Assembly: GCA_902761265.1 (NCBI GenBank)
Contig: CACWJV010000020.1
Location: 1 to 15,328 of the forward strand
Direction: 5' to 3'
Length of the DNA: 15,328 bases
DNA from: Oscillospiraceae bacterium
GTDB taxonomy: Bacteria; Bacillota; Clostridia; Oscillospirales; Acutalibacteraceae
The translations under genes were made by a program, and so were the position numbers. Shown piece by piece: positions 1 through 7,109 of this stretch. The notes under the pieces were generated by a model that saw nothing but the letters and a program-made list of their open reading frames with translations, ran no database searches and had not been told where the DNA came from. Within the stretch, counting starts at the first letter, position 1, and each line of letters opens with the position of its first letter.

Positions 1-714
1 CTCGGCGACTGGTGTACGCCGGATCAGTACACCTGCGGCGTGCGGATCCCCGAACCGTTTGTGAACACCTACTTTTACATCCGTTCGCTGCGGCGGGTGC
101 AAACGGTTGCGCCGCTGATCGGCAAACAGGCCGATCTGCCGCTGCTTCAGGCGCGCGAAGAAGCCGCGGTACAGGCGCTTTGCAGCCGCTATTTTGACCC
201 GGCCACCGGCTCATTTTGCGGCGGCGTCTGCGGTGCGGACGCGTTTGCGCTCGATCTCGGGCTCGGCGACAGCCGCACAAAAGAAAACCTTGTGCAGCAC
301 TACCGCACCCTCGGCACCTTTGATACCGGCATCTTCGGCACGCCGCTGGTGGTCAAAGCGCTGTTCCGGCTCGGGCTTGCCGACGACGCGCTGCGTCTGC
401 TCACCAACCGCGGCGACGCGTCGTTTTACAACATGATGCAGTCCGGCGCCACAACGCTGTGGGAGATGTGGCACAACGAGGAATCCTCCAACCACCCGAT
501 GTTCGGCGCCGTGGCGCAATACCTCTTCCGCTATATCCTCGGCATCCGCCAGCCGGCCGCCGGCGCAGGCTTTTCCGAAATCACCATCGACCCGGCGCCG
601 GCACAATCGCTCGACTGGGCCGAAGGCAGCGTGGTGCTCGGCGGGCAGCGGGTGTTTGTCCGCGTGGAGCACGGCAAAGCGGTGGAAACGAAAATCACCC
701 CGGCGCAGCAGTAA
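1..714 (+). CDS. Alpha-L-rhamnosidase-like glycosidase (GH78), C-terminal part; 5' end outside window
   Basis: The frame is open from base 1, so the gene starts upstream; about 237 residues are visible. The first residues, LGDWCTPDQYTCG, resemble the GDW segment of the (alpha/alpha)6 catalytic barrel of bacterial GH78 alpha-L-rhamnosidases. The later stretch ATTLWEMW followed by SSNHPMFGAVAQYLFRYILGI matches the family's conserved barrel end, where the Glu of the TTxWE segment is the proposed catalytic base. After it comes a short beta-rich tail (FSEITIDPAP to the end), as in the GH78 C-terminal domain. GH78 enzymes remove terminal L-rhamnose from plant glycosides and pectic oligosaccharides. 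The internal GTG at position 40 lies inside the conserved core and is not a start. Substrate cannot be told from this fragment, and the N-terminal domains and any signal peptide are not visible. Confidence 0.85.
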   Translation, partial: LGDWCTPDQYTCGVRIPEPFVNTYFYIRSLRRVQTVAPLIGKQADLPLLQAREEAAVQALCSRYFDPATGSFCGGVCGADAFALDLGLGDSRTKENLVQHYRTLGTFDTGIFGTPLVVKALFRLGLADDALRLLTNRGDASFYNMMQSGATTLWEMWHNEESSNHPMFGAVAQYLFRYILGIRQPAAGAGFSEITIDPAPAQSLDWAEGSVVLGGQRVFVRVEHGKAVETKITPAQQ

Positions 715-745
715 CCGCACAGCCGGCGACAACGCAGATGCTGTT

Positions 746-799
746 CCGCTGTCCGCAGACAAACGCAAGGGTATCGCCGTCAGCGGGGGACTCATTTTT
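746..799 (+). terminator. Possible weak terminator of the rhamnosidase gene
   Basis: CCGCTG at 746-751 is complementary to CAGCGG at 781-786 across a 29-base spacer. A short T-run (795-799) follows about eight bases after the right arm. GTCC (751-754) and GGAC (788-791) offer an alternative pairing closer to the T-run. The long spacer makes this a weak intrinsic terminator; it is listed because it lies between a gene end and the next promoter. Confidence 0.3.
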
Positions 800-808
800 C
801 AAACGCTA

Positions 809-837
809 TTTACTTTTTCGGAAAAATGGTATATAAT
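809..837 (+). promoter_or_regulatory. Sigma-A-like promoter for the lipoprotein gene
   Basis: A -35 hexamer TTTACT (809-814) lies 17 bases before a perfect -10 hexamer TATAAT (832-837). Transcription would start near 844 and give a leader of about 23 bases carrying the GGGAGGT ribosome binding site (853-859), seven bases from the ATG at 867. No operator-like repeat is apparent. Confidence 0.75.
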
Positions 838-866
838 AGAGCAAATCCATTTGGGAGGTAACCACG

Positions 867-1646
867 ATGAAAAAAACCATTCGTACCCTGATCGCCCTTT
901 TCGCGGTCGCAGCCATCATCCTCAGCTTTGCCGCCTGCGGCAAAACGTCCGGCACCAACCCGACCGATCCGACCGCAACAGCCGAATCTGTTTCCGCGTC
1001 TGACACGAGCGCAGCTCCCGGCACCACAGCAACCGCAACGCCGGCCGACGCCGCAAGAGCCGCGCTGAGCGAAGCGATCGCGGGTGCGCGTGCATACTAC
1101 GACAGCATCAAAGACAACGAAACGCTGGCCCAGGCCGCCGACGATCTCGACACCCGTCTGCAGCGCGCAGAAGCGCTTGCCGCCAGCACCGGCGCAACGG
1201 CTGACGAGCTTGCAACCGCGGCGAGCGACGTCGCTGCCGCCCTGACCGCCGCCAAAGAACAGGCAAACGCCGCCGAAAACAGCGCCGCCGAAGACGGTCA
1301 GAACCCCGTGATGAACTACGTCGGCTCCTATGAATCCGACCGCTGCTCGATCACAATTGAAGCCGACGGCGCCACCGACGCGAAGATCACCGTCCATTGG
1401 GGCTCCAGCGCAACGGAAGCGACCGTGTGGACCATGAGCGGCCGCTTCGATCCCGACACCATGCGCATCAATTACGTCAACGGCGTAAAGACCGTCATGA
1501 ACTTTGAAGGAGAAGAAGAAAAAGACACCGTTATCTATGAAAACGGCGTCGGCCGCATCCAGTTCCGCAGCGACGGCAATCTCTTGTGGCAGGACGAACA
1601 GGAAATCGATACCGTGCGCGACATGGTGTTTGAATTCGTCGGCTGA
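867..1646 (+). CDS. Secreted lipoprotein with FIVAR-like helical region and beta-rich C-terminal domain
   Basis: The 259-residue protein starts with a lipoprotein signal peptide: basic MKKTIR, a hydrophobic stretch, then FAAC with the lipid-modified Cys at residue 24. Phe at the -3 position is slightly unusual. A Thr/Ser/Pro/Ala-rich linker (about 26-60) leads to an Ala-rich helical region (about 62-130) with the AT..EL..A..(D)V..AL spacing of FIVAR-type repeats found in Gram-positive surface proteins. Residues about 145-259 (YVGSYESDRCSITIEADG onward) form a beta-strand-rich domain of a kind that recurs in Clostridia secreted proteins of unknown function. The protein should sit on the outer face of the membrane. 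The function is unknown; the architecture suggests ligand or surface binding rather than catalysis. Start choice is firm: GGGAGGT lies seven bases upstream. The gene has its own promoter and terminator and so looks monocistronic. Confidence 0.85.
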   Translation: MKKTIRTLIALFAVAAIILSFAACGKTSGTNPTDPTATAESVSASDTSAAPGTTATATPADAARAALSEAIAGARAYYDSIKDNETLAQAADDLDTRLQRAEALAASTGATADELATAASDVAAALTAAKEQANAAENSAAEDGQNPVMNYVGSYESDRCSITIEADGATDAKITVHWGSSATEATVWTMSGRFDPDTMRINYVNGVKTVMNFEGEEEKDTVIYENGVGRIQFRSDGNLLWQDEQEIDTVRDMVFEFVG

Positions 1647-1666
1647 AACGGATAAACCAACAGCTT

Positions 1667-1703
1667 CTCCCGGAATACGGCGACGTGTTCCGGGAGGCTT
1701 TTT
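1667..1703 (+). terminator. Intrinsic terminator after the lipoprotein gene
   Basis: CTCCCGGAA (1667-1675) pairs perfectly with TTCCGGGAG (1688-1696) over a 12-base loop and is followed by GC and five T residues (1699-1703). It lies 20 bases after the stop codon. Confidence 0.9.
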
Positions 1704-1747
1704 ATGCGCTTGTTGCCCCGACGCGTCAGGCTGCCGGGGAGAAAGCC

Positions 1748-1776
1748 TTGCAAATTGCGCCGATTTGTGCTATAGT
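1748..1776 (+). promoter_or_regulatory. Extended -10 promoter for the acyltransferase-like gene
   Basis: TTGCAA (1748-1753) and TATAGT (1771-1776) are separated by 17 bases. TGC directly precedes the -10, giving an extended -10 element. The leader to the chosen ATG at 1848 would be about 65 bases. The same TTGCAA / 17 bases / TGC-TATA arrangement occurs at 8232-8260. Confidence 0.7.
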
Positions 1777-1847
1777 GGGCGCAGTCAAAACCAAGGATAC
1801 GTTTCGGAAACAATGATCACATGGAATTGAAAGAGGAGTTGACCGCT

Positions 1848-3206
1848 ATGACCACCCAAAACCGCAGCAGCTATTTTTTGCCGAACGGTCTGCGCCGCTG
1901 CGGACGCTACGACACAATCTTTTACGGCGCCTATGCCGGCGCGGGCGCAACGTTTGACATGCGCGTGCGCTTTGATCTCAAGCAAAAGATCAACCTCAAA
2001 AAGCTGCAAAAGGCCGCCGACAAAGCGCTGCGCGCCTATCCCGAATTTGCCGTGCGCCCCGTGCTGCACGAAGGCCGCGTCTGCTATGAACCAAACGGCG
2101 CGCCCGTCCGGTTTGCGCCCGACGACGGCAAGCGGCTGTATTTCGGCACCGAGGACACCAACGGCTATCTGTTTGTCTTTCTCTACGGCGAACGGCATCT
2201 GGCGTTTTCCATCTTCCACAGTCAGACCGACGCCCACGGGATGATCAGCTTTCTTGTGACCGTGCTGTGGAACTATCTTGTCAGCGTCTTTCCGCCCGCG
2301 CGGCTGATCGGCACCGGGATGTTTACAAAACACGGCATCCGCGCCGACGACCGGTTGTTTTATACGATGGACGACGCCGAACGCTATGATCCGCTGACCG
2401 TGTTTGCCCGCCCGGGCGAATTGGTGCAGCCGGTCGATCTGGACCGCCTGTTTCGCTTTCCGCCGGAGGACGCGCCCAAAGACAGCGCCGCCTGCCGGTT
2501 GGTCAACCTCGAAATTTCCAACGACGCGTTTTTGCAAAAGGTCAAAGAGCTCGGAACAACCTTTGCGCCGCTGCTGTCCGCGCTGACCGCCGAAGCGGTT
2601 CGCGGCTGCTTCGACGTGGGCGACCGCGACGTGGTTGTAATCACAACCGCCGACGGCCGCCGTGTGGTGCATTCCGACACGCTGGGCAATCTTGCCTACA
2701 ACGTCTATTTGCCCGTCACGCCCGCCACGGCCGCTTTGCCGCTGCGGCAGCAGTGCGAAACGCTCGCCGGTCTTTTGGCATCGCAGCGCACCGAAACGCA
2801 TGTGCGCGCCACATTTCAGGATATCCTGCGCCAATGCGACGAGATCGACGCGATGGGCGAGATCGACAAGGTCAACGCCTATCTGACCGGTCCCGAAGGG
2901 CTTTCCAACGCGCTGACCGGCACCGGCACGGTCTTTTTGACCTATCCCGGCCGCATCGCCAACAACCCGATCTCCCGGCTGCTGCTCGAGGGTCTCAGCC
3001 CGGGCGTCCTCGCAGCCGAGCGCGCCGTTGACGTCTATGCCCACCGGGACAGTCTCATCATTCAGATTTCCCAAAAGGGCGACGATCTGTCGCTGGTCGA
3101 AGCTATGCGTCGCACCTTGGAGAAGCACGGCTTTGCCGTGAAAATGCAGGATCTCGGCCGCACAACGCAGAATGTATTTGATTTTGCAAAAATCAAGCGG
3201 ATGTAA
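1848..3206 (+). CDS. Condensation/CAT-fold acyltransferase-like protein
   Basis: The 452-residue protein has the pattern of the chloramphenicol acetyltransferase / condensation-domain / alcohol acetyltransferase superfamily. An N-terminal half begins with a YDTIFYGAY segment and carries a degenerate HHxxxDG motif, HSQTDAHG, with His124 and Asp128. A second half is of similar size (NLAYNVYLPV and TVFLTYPGR segments). In the superfamily the motif His acts as general base, transferring an acyl group to an alcohol or amine. There is no signal peptide or membrane span. The ATG at 1848 is preferred because AGAGGAG (1832-1838) lies nine bases before it; an in-frame ATG at 1821 has no good site. It stands alone between its own promoter and terminator. 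No NRPS or lipid gene is nearby, so acyl donor and acceptor are unknown. Fold confidence is moderate and the exact activity is unassigned. Confidence 0.7.
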   Translation: MTTQNRSSYFLPNGLRRCGRYDTIFYGAYAGAGATFDMRVRFDLKQKINLKKLQKAADKALRAYPEFAVRPVLHEGRVCYEPNGAPVRFAPDDGKRLYFGTEDTNGYLFVFLYGERHLAFSIFHSQTDAHGMISFLVTVLWNYLVSVFPPARLIGTGMFTKHGIRADDRLFYTMDDAERYDPLTVFARPGELVQPVDLDRLFRFPPEDAPKDSAACRLVNLEISNDAFLQKVKELGTTFAPLLSALTAEAVRGCFDVGDRDVVVITTADGRRVVHSDTLGNLAYNVYLPVTPATAALPLRQQCETLAGLLASQRTETHVRATFQDILRQCDEIDAMGEIDKVNAYLTGPEGLSNALTGTGTVFLTYPGRIANNPISRLLLEGLSPGVLAAERAVDVYAHRDSLIIQISQKGDDLSLVEAMRRTLEKHGFAVKMQDLGRTTQNVFDFAKIKRM

Positions 3207-3222
3207 CCCCGCAAAAACCAAT

Positions 3223-3259
3223 CCCCGCCGCAGGAAAACCGCGACGGGGTCATTTTTTT
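3223..3259. terminator. Bidirectional terminator between convergent units
   Basis: CCCCGCCGC (3223-3231) pairs with GCGACGGGG (3241-3249) with one mismatch around a nine-base loop. Seven T residues (3253-3259) follow on the plus strand. Five A residues at 3213-3217 give a T-run on the minus strand. It can end both the acyltransferase-like gene and the arg operon/GNAT transcript. Confidence 0.8.
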
Positions 3260-3289
3260 AATTGCTTCGCGCCATACCGGCGTTGGTCG

Positions 3290-3769
3290 TTACAGCGTGC
3301 GGTAGTATGGACAGATGTTTTCGTAGTGCCCGTCCTTCATCCGGAAACCGCCGGGGATCGTGCCGAGCTGCCGGAACCCGAGCCGTTCATACAGATGGCG
3401 CGCGTGGACGTTGCTTTCCACAACGGCGTTGAACTGCAAAATGCGGAATCCGAGCAGCTTTCCCTGCAGCAGACAGTCCGTGACCAGCTTTTCGCCGACG
3501 TGCTTTCCGCGGGAGTCTGATCTCACAGCGTAGCTCGCGTTGCAAATATGGCCGCACCGGCCGACGTTGTTGGGGTGCAGAATGTACAGCCCGACTACCG
3601 TGCCGTCGTCGTCCGCCACACCGCAGTAGCTTTGCGCGGCAAAAAACGCGCTGCCGGTCGTTGCGTCCAAGCAGTCCTCTTGCGGAAACGCGATCCCGTC
3701 TTTGACAACCTCGTTCCAAATCTCGATCATGTCGGGCACATCCGTTTCCCGATAGGCTCTGATGATCAT
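3290..3769 (-). CDS. GNAT-family N-acetyltransferase
   Basis: This 159-residue protein is a single GNAT domain that transfers an acyl group from acyl-CoA to an amine. The acetyl-CoA binding motif A is seen as VRSDSRGKHVGEKLV (residues 82-96, RGKHVG loop), and the family's C-terminal motif as HARHLYERLGF (122-132). The central YILHPNNVGRCGHICNASY segment matches a Clostridia GNAT group of undefined substrate. Start: ATG at 3769 preceded by an AAAAGGGAGAAGG ribosome binding site (CCTTCTCCC on plus, 3774-3782). It lies 76 bases downstream of argD on the same strand with no convincing promoter in the gap, so it may be the last gene of the arg transcript. Its position suggests, but does not show, a link to amino-acid acetylation. 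The catabolic or biosynthetic target is unknown. Confidence 0.9.
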   Translation of the reverse strand: MIIRAYRETDVPDMIEIWNEVVKDGIAFPQEDCLDATTGSAFFAAQSYCGVADDDGTVVGLYILHPNNVGRCGHICNASYAVRSDSRGKHVGEKLVTDCLLQGKLLGFRILQFNAVVESNVHARHLYERLGFRQLGTIPGGFRMKDGHYENICPYYRTL

Positions 3770-3845
3770 GGATCCTTCTCCCTTTTGAAAAAGTCAAACG
3801 GCCGTTTTGCCGAATCGTTGTCGTATCAAAGCGCCCGCGGCGCCG

Positions 3846-5006
3846 TTATTCTGCGCACACGCCGCATATCACGTCCGCCGCTTGCCGCAGGGTATCCATC
3901 GGGATATTCAGCGCCGGCAGCAGCCGCACTTTGTCCTTGGCGGTCAGACACAGCACGCCCTTTGCCATACACGCGGCAACGATTTGCGACGCGGGCTTTA
4001 CGGTTTTGAGCCCGATCATCAGCCCCATGCCGGTCACGGTTTCAATCCCGGCGGCGCCGGAAAACGCGCTGAACAAAAACGCGCTCTTTTCGCGTACCTG
4101 CCGCAGCAGATCGTCGTCGATCCGTTCGAGGATGCTGCACGCCGCCGCGCAGCAAACCGGGTTGCCGCCGAAGGTGGAGCCGTGGTCGCCGAAGCCGAGG
4201 ACGTTTTTGACCTTTTCTGCAAAAAGCGTGGCGCCCAGCGGCAGTCCGCCGGCAAGTCCCTTGGCTGTGGTCACAACGTCCGGCGTGATGCCGTACTGCA
4301 TATAGGCGTAAAGGCTGCCTGTGCGGCCGTTGCCGGTCTGCACTTCGTCTACGATCAGCAGGATATCGTTTTCTTCGGTATAAGCTTTGAGCGCTTGCAC
4401 AAACGCTTTGTCCAACGGTACCACGCCGCCTTCGCCCTGAATGCATTCGATCATCACCGCGGCAAGCTTGTGCGCCCCGGCGGCTGCTTTCAACGATTCC
4501 ATCGTCGGGTCGATATGCACAAAACCCGGCGTGAGCGGCTGAAACAGCTCGTGGTAATGCGCCTGCCCCGTAGCGGCCAGCGTGGTCAGCGTGCGGCCGT
4601 GAAAGGAGTTGTTGAGCGTGGCGATGGTATAGCAGTCGGCGCCTTTGGTGTCCGCGGCGTATTTGCGGGCAATCTTGATGGCGCATTCATTTGCCTCCGC
4701 GCCGGAATTGGAAAAGAACACCTTTTGCATCCCGGTCTTCTGGCAAAGCAGTTCCGCGAGTCTGGCGCACGGCTCGGTGTAGTACAGGTTGGACATGTGC
4801 TGCACTTTTCCGATCTGTGCGGTGATTGCCGCCTGCCATTCGTCGTCGGCGATGCCGAACGACGTGACGCCGATGCCGCTTGTCAAATCGATATAGGCCT
4901 TGCCGTTTTCGTCATATACGGTTGAGCCTTTGCCCGCAAGAATCTCCAACGGAAACCGGTTGTAGGTGCCGGCCACATAAGCGTTGTCGCGTTCTTTTAA
5001 AGTCAT
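3846..5006 (-). CDS. argD: Acetylornithine aminotransferase
   Basis: ArgD is a PLP-dependent class III aminotransferase that converts N-acetylglutamate-5-semialdehyde plus glutamate to N-acetylornithine and 2-oxoglutarate in the cytoplasm. The 386-residue length is typical. Visible landmarks are YVAGTYNRFPLEI near the N terminus, FFSNSGAEANE (97-107, phosphate binding), SFHGRT (134-139), VDEVQTGNGRTG (219-230, with the cofactor-binding Asp220), TTAKGLAGG with the Schiff-base Lys249, and GSTFGGNP. The start ATG overlaps the argB stop as ATGA (5003-5006). A full AGGAGG (plus-strand CCTCCT, 5015-5020) lies eight bases upstream, so translation is coupled to argB. Related class III transaminases (GABA or ornithine type) are possible from sequence alone, but the operon makes ArgD clear. 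Confidence 0.95.
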   Translation of the reverse strand: MTLKERDNAYVAGTYNRFPLEILAGKGSTVYDENGKAYIDLTSGIGVTSFGIADDEWQAAITAQIGKVQHMSNLYYTEPCARLAELLCQKTGMQKVFFSNSGAEANECAIKIARKYAADTKGADCYTIATLNNSFHGRTLTTLAATGQAHYHELFQPLTPGFVHIDPTMESLKAAAGAHKLAAVMIECIQGEGGVVPLDKAFVQALKAYTEENDILLIVDEVQTGNGRTGSLYAYMQYGITPDVVTTAKGLAGGLPLGATLFAEKVKNVLGFGDHGSTFGGNPVCCAAACSILERIDDDLLRQVREKSAFLFSAFSGAAGIETVTGMGLMIGLKTVKPASQIVAACMAKGVLCLTAKDKVRLLPALNIPMDTLRQAADVICGVCAE

Positions 5007-5872
5007 GGTTCTTTCCTCCTGATCCAGGTGCCCGCGCCCTCGTTTGTCAGCAGCTCCATCAATATGGAGTGGGGGACGCGGCCGTCCATGATGACCACAT
5101 TTTTGACGCCCGCGCCCAGCGCACGGATACAGCAGTCCACCTTCGGAATCATGCCGCCCGACACAATGCCCACGTCATACAGCGCCATCGCTTCTTCCAC
5201 CGTCAGCTCGGGGATGAGCGTCGACGGATCGTTTTTGTCTTTCAAAATCCCGGCGATGTCCGTCATCATAATCAGCCGTTCTGCGCCCAGCGCCGCTGCG
5301 ATATGCGCCGCCGCGGTGTCGCTGTTGATGTTGTAGGAGTTGCCGTGCTTGTCGCAACCGATGGTGGAGATCACGGGGATATAGCCGTTGTTCAACAGAT
5401 CGAGCACCGGCTGGATTTCAATATGCGTCACTTCGCCCACAAAGCCGAGCCGTTCGTCTTTTACCTCGGCCTCGATCAGATGGCCGTCCATACCCGACAG
5501 CCCGATCGCGTTGCCGCCCTGCATTTCGAGCAGATTGACCAGCGTTTTGTTGACCTTGCCGGCCAGCACCATCTGTACAATATCCACCGTTTCGCGGTCG
5601 GTCACACGCAGACCGTCCACAAAGTCCGGCTGCTTGCCGAGCTTGTCCATCAGCTCCGAGATTTCCGGCCCGCCGCCGTGGACCAGCACGATTTTGACGC
5701 CGATCAGCCACAGCAGCACAATGTCCTCCATGACCTGCTGCTTGAGCTGTTCGTTGACCATCGCGTTGCCGCCGTATTTGACAACAACGATCTTGCCGGT
5801 ATAGCGTTTGATATAGGGCAGCGCCTGGGTGAGCACCTGTGCGCGCTGCGCGTTGGAAAATTCCGTTTTCAT
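5003..5872 (-). CDS. argB: Acetylglutamate kinase, arginine-sensitive type
   Basis: ArgB phosphorylates N-acetylglutamate with ATP, the usual control step of the pathway. The 289-residue protein has the amino-acid kinase fold landmarks: KYGGNAM (32-38), HGGGPEI (65-71), FVDGLRVTD (84-92), NINSDTAA (181-188) and GGMIPKVD (239-246). The N-terminal helix (AQVLTQALPYIKRY) and the C-terminal LLTNEGAGTWI segment match the features known from arginine-inhibited hexameric NAG kinases, so feedback inhibition by arginine is inferred. The gene follows argJ by nine bases. The argJ TGA is the first part of the TGAGGTG ribosome binding site (plus-strand 5878-5884), five bases before the ATG, and argB overlaps argD by four bases. 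This is tight operon packing. Confidence 0.96.
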   Translation of the reverse strand: MKTEFSNAQRAQVLTQALPYIKRYTGKIVVVKYGGNAMVNEQLKQQVMEDIVLLWLIGVKIVLVHGGGPEISELMDKLGKQPDFVDGLRVTDRETVDIVQMVLAGKVNKTLVNLLEMQGGNAIGLSGMDGHLIEAEVKDERLGFVGEVTHIEIQPVLDLLNNGYIPVISTIGCDKHGNSYNINSDTAAAHIAAALGAERLIMMTDIAGILKDKNDPSTLIPELTVEEAMALYDVGIVSGGMIPKVDCCIRALGAGVKNVVIMDGRVPHSILMELLTNEGAGTWIRRKEP

Positions 5873-5881
5873 CTTGTCACC

Positions 5882-7099
5882 TCATGTGCGGTAGTCGCCG
5901 TTGATGCGGACGTAGTCATACGTCAGATCGCAGCCCCACGCCGTTGCCGCGGCGGCGCCGCTGTTTAAATCAACAAGGATTTCGATCTCGTCTTCGAGCA
6001 AAATCTCTTTGGCTTTTTCTTCGGAAAAGGCGATCCCGGCGCCGTTTTTGCAAACCGCGATTTTGCCCTTTTTACTTTGGAACGCGACGTCGATTTTATT
6101 GACGTCCACCTGCGCGCCGCTGTAGCCGATGGCGCACAGCACGCGTCCCCAGTTGGCGTCCGCGCCGAACATGGCGGCTTTGAGCAGACTCGAGCAGATC
6201 ACGCTTTTGGCAACGGTTTTGGCGGTTGCTTCGTCCCCGGCGCCGACGACGCTGCATTCCAGCAGCCGGGTCGCGCCCTCGCCGTCGCCCGCAATCTTGC
6301 GGCACAGCGCCACATTGACCGTGTTGAGCGCCTGCATAAACACGGCGAAATCGGCGTTTTCTTCCGTGATACACGGGTTGCCCGCCAGTCCGTTGGCGAG
6401 CACGGTGACCATATCGTTGGTCGAGGTGTCGCCGTCAATGCTGAGCATGTTAAACGTGTTTGCAATATCGCCCGACAGCGCCTGTTGCAGCATCGGCGCG
6501 CTGATCGCGGCGTCGGTTGTGATAAACACCAGCATCGTCGCCATATTCGGGTGGATCATGCCGCTGCCCTTGGCAATGCCGCCGAGACGGCAGGTTTTGC
6601 CGCCGAGGGTAAACGACACGGCCACTTCCTTCTTGACCGTGTCGGTCGTCATAATCCCGGCCGCCGCGTCGGCGCTTCCGGTGTCGCGCAGCCCTGCGGC
6701 AAGCGCCGGCATGCCTTTTGCAATCGGCGCAATCTCGAGCGGCTGCCCGATCACGCCGGTGGACGCGACCACCACGTCGTCGGGCGCGATGCCGACCGCA
6801 TCGGCTGCAAGCCGGCTCATCTGTTCGGCAATCTCGATGCCGTTGGCGTTGCAGGTGTTGGCGTTGCCGGAGTTGCAAACGATCGCCTGTGCCGTGCCGT
6901 TTGCAAGATGCTGTTTCGTCACCACCAGCGGCGCACCCTTGACAAGGTTGGTCGTATAGACCGCCGCGGCTGCGGCCGGTACGTCGCTGACGATCAGCGA
7001 CAGGTCTTTTTTCTCTTTGTTTTTGCGGATTCCGCAATGGATTCCGTTGGCTTTGTAGCCCTTTGCGGCGCACACGCCGCCGTCGATCCAAGTGATCAT
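5882..7099 (-). CDS. argJ: Glutamate N-acetyltransferase / ornithine acetyltransferase
   Basis: ArgJ moves the acetyl group from N-acetylornithine to glutamate, closing the cyclic arginine pathway. Bifunctional forms also acetylate glutamate from acetyl-CoA. The 405-residue precursor contains the self-cleavage site KGSGMIHPNMATML (177-190); the new N-terminal nucleophile would be Thr188, giving alpha and beta subunits. Other family marks are CNSGNANTCN (75-84), STGVIGQPL (113-121) and the C-terminal YVRINGDYRT. The ATG at 7099 is chosen. A GTG nine bases earlier (7106-7108) lies inside the TGAGGTG ribosome binding site and is not a likely start. The upstream argC TGA forms the start of that same site (plus-strand 7106-7112). 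With ArgJ present, neither argE nor a separate argA is strictly needed. Confidence 0.96.
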   Translation of the reverse strand: MITWIDGGVCAAKGYKANGIHCGIRKNKEKKDLSLIVSDVPAAAAAVYTTNLVKGAPLVVTKQHLANGTAQAIVCNSGNANTCNANGIEIAEQMSRLAADAVGIAPDDVVVASTGVIGQPLEIAPIAKGMPALAAGLRDTGSADAAAGIMTTDTVKKEVAVSFTLGGKTCRLGGIAKGSGMIHPNMATMLVFITTDAAISAPMLQQALSGDIANTFNMLSIDGDTSTNDMVTVLANGLAGNPCITEENADFAVFMQALNTVNVALCRKIAGDGEGATRLLECSVVGAGDEATAKTVAKSVICSSLLKAAMFGADANWGRVLCAIGYSGAQVDVNKIDVAFQSKKGKIAVCKNGAGIAFSEEKAKEILLEDEIEILVDLNSGAAAATAWGCDLTYDYVRINGDYRT

Positions 7100-7109
7100 G
7101 TTGTTCACC

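Noticed and set aside
1785..3221. Long open frame on the minus strand opposite the acyltransferase-like gene
   Set aside because: The plus-strand protein has family motifs, a promoter and an RBS. The antisense translation is rich in His, Arg, Gly and Val without domains, as expected from GC-rich third positions.
3796..3807. Perfect 12-base palindrome AAACGGCCGTTT between argD and the GNAT gene
   Set aside because: Twelve-base palindromes are not rare, it has no loop for a terminator hairpin, and nothing else nearby suggests an operator.
3831..3843. Short hairpin GCGCC/GGCGC after argD as a terminator
   Set aside because: The stem is only five base pairs with a three-base loop and is followed by TTTGAT on the minus strand, too weak to call.
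7100..7108. GTG start three codons upstream for argJ
   Set aside because: The GTG is part of the TGAGGTG ribosome binding site; the ATG at 7099 is correctly spaced.
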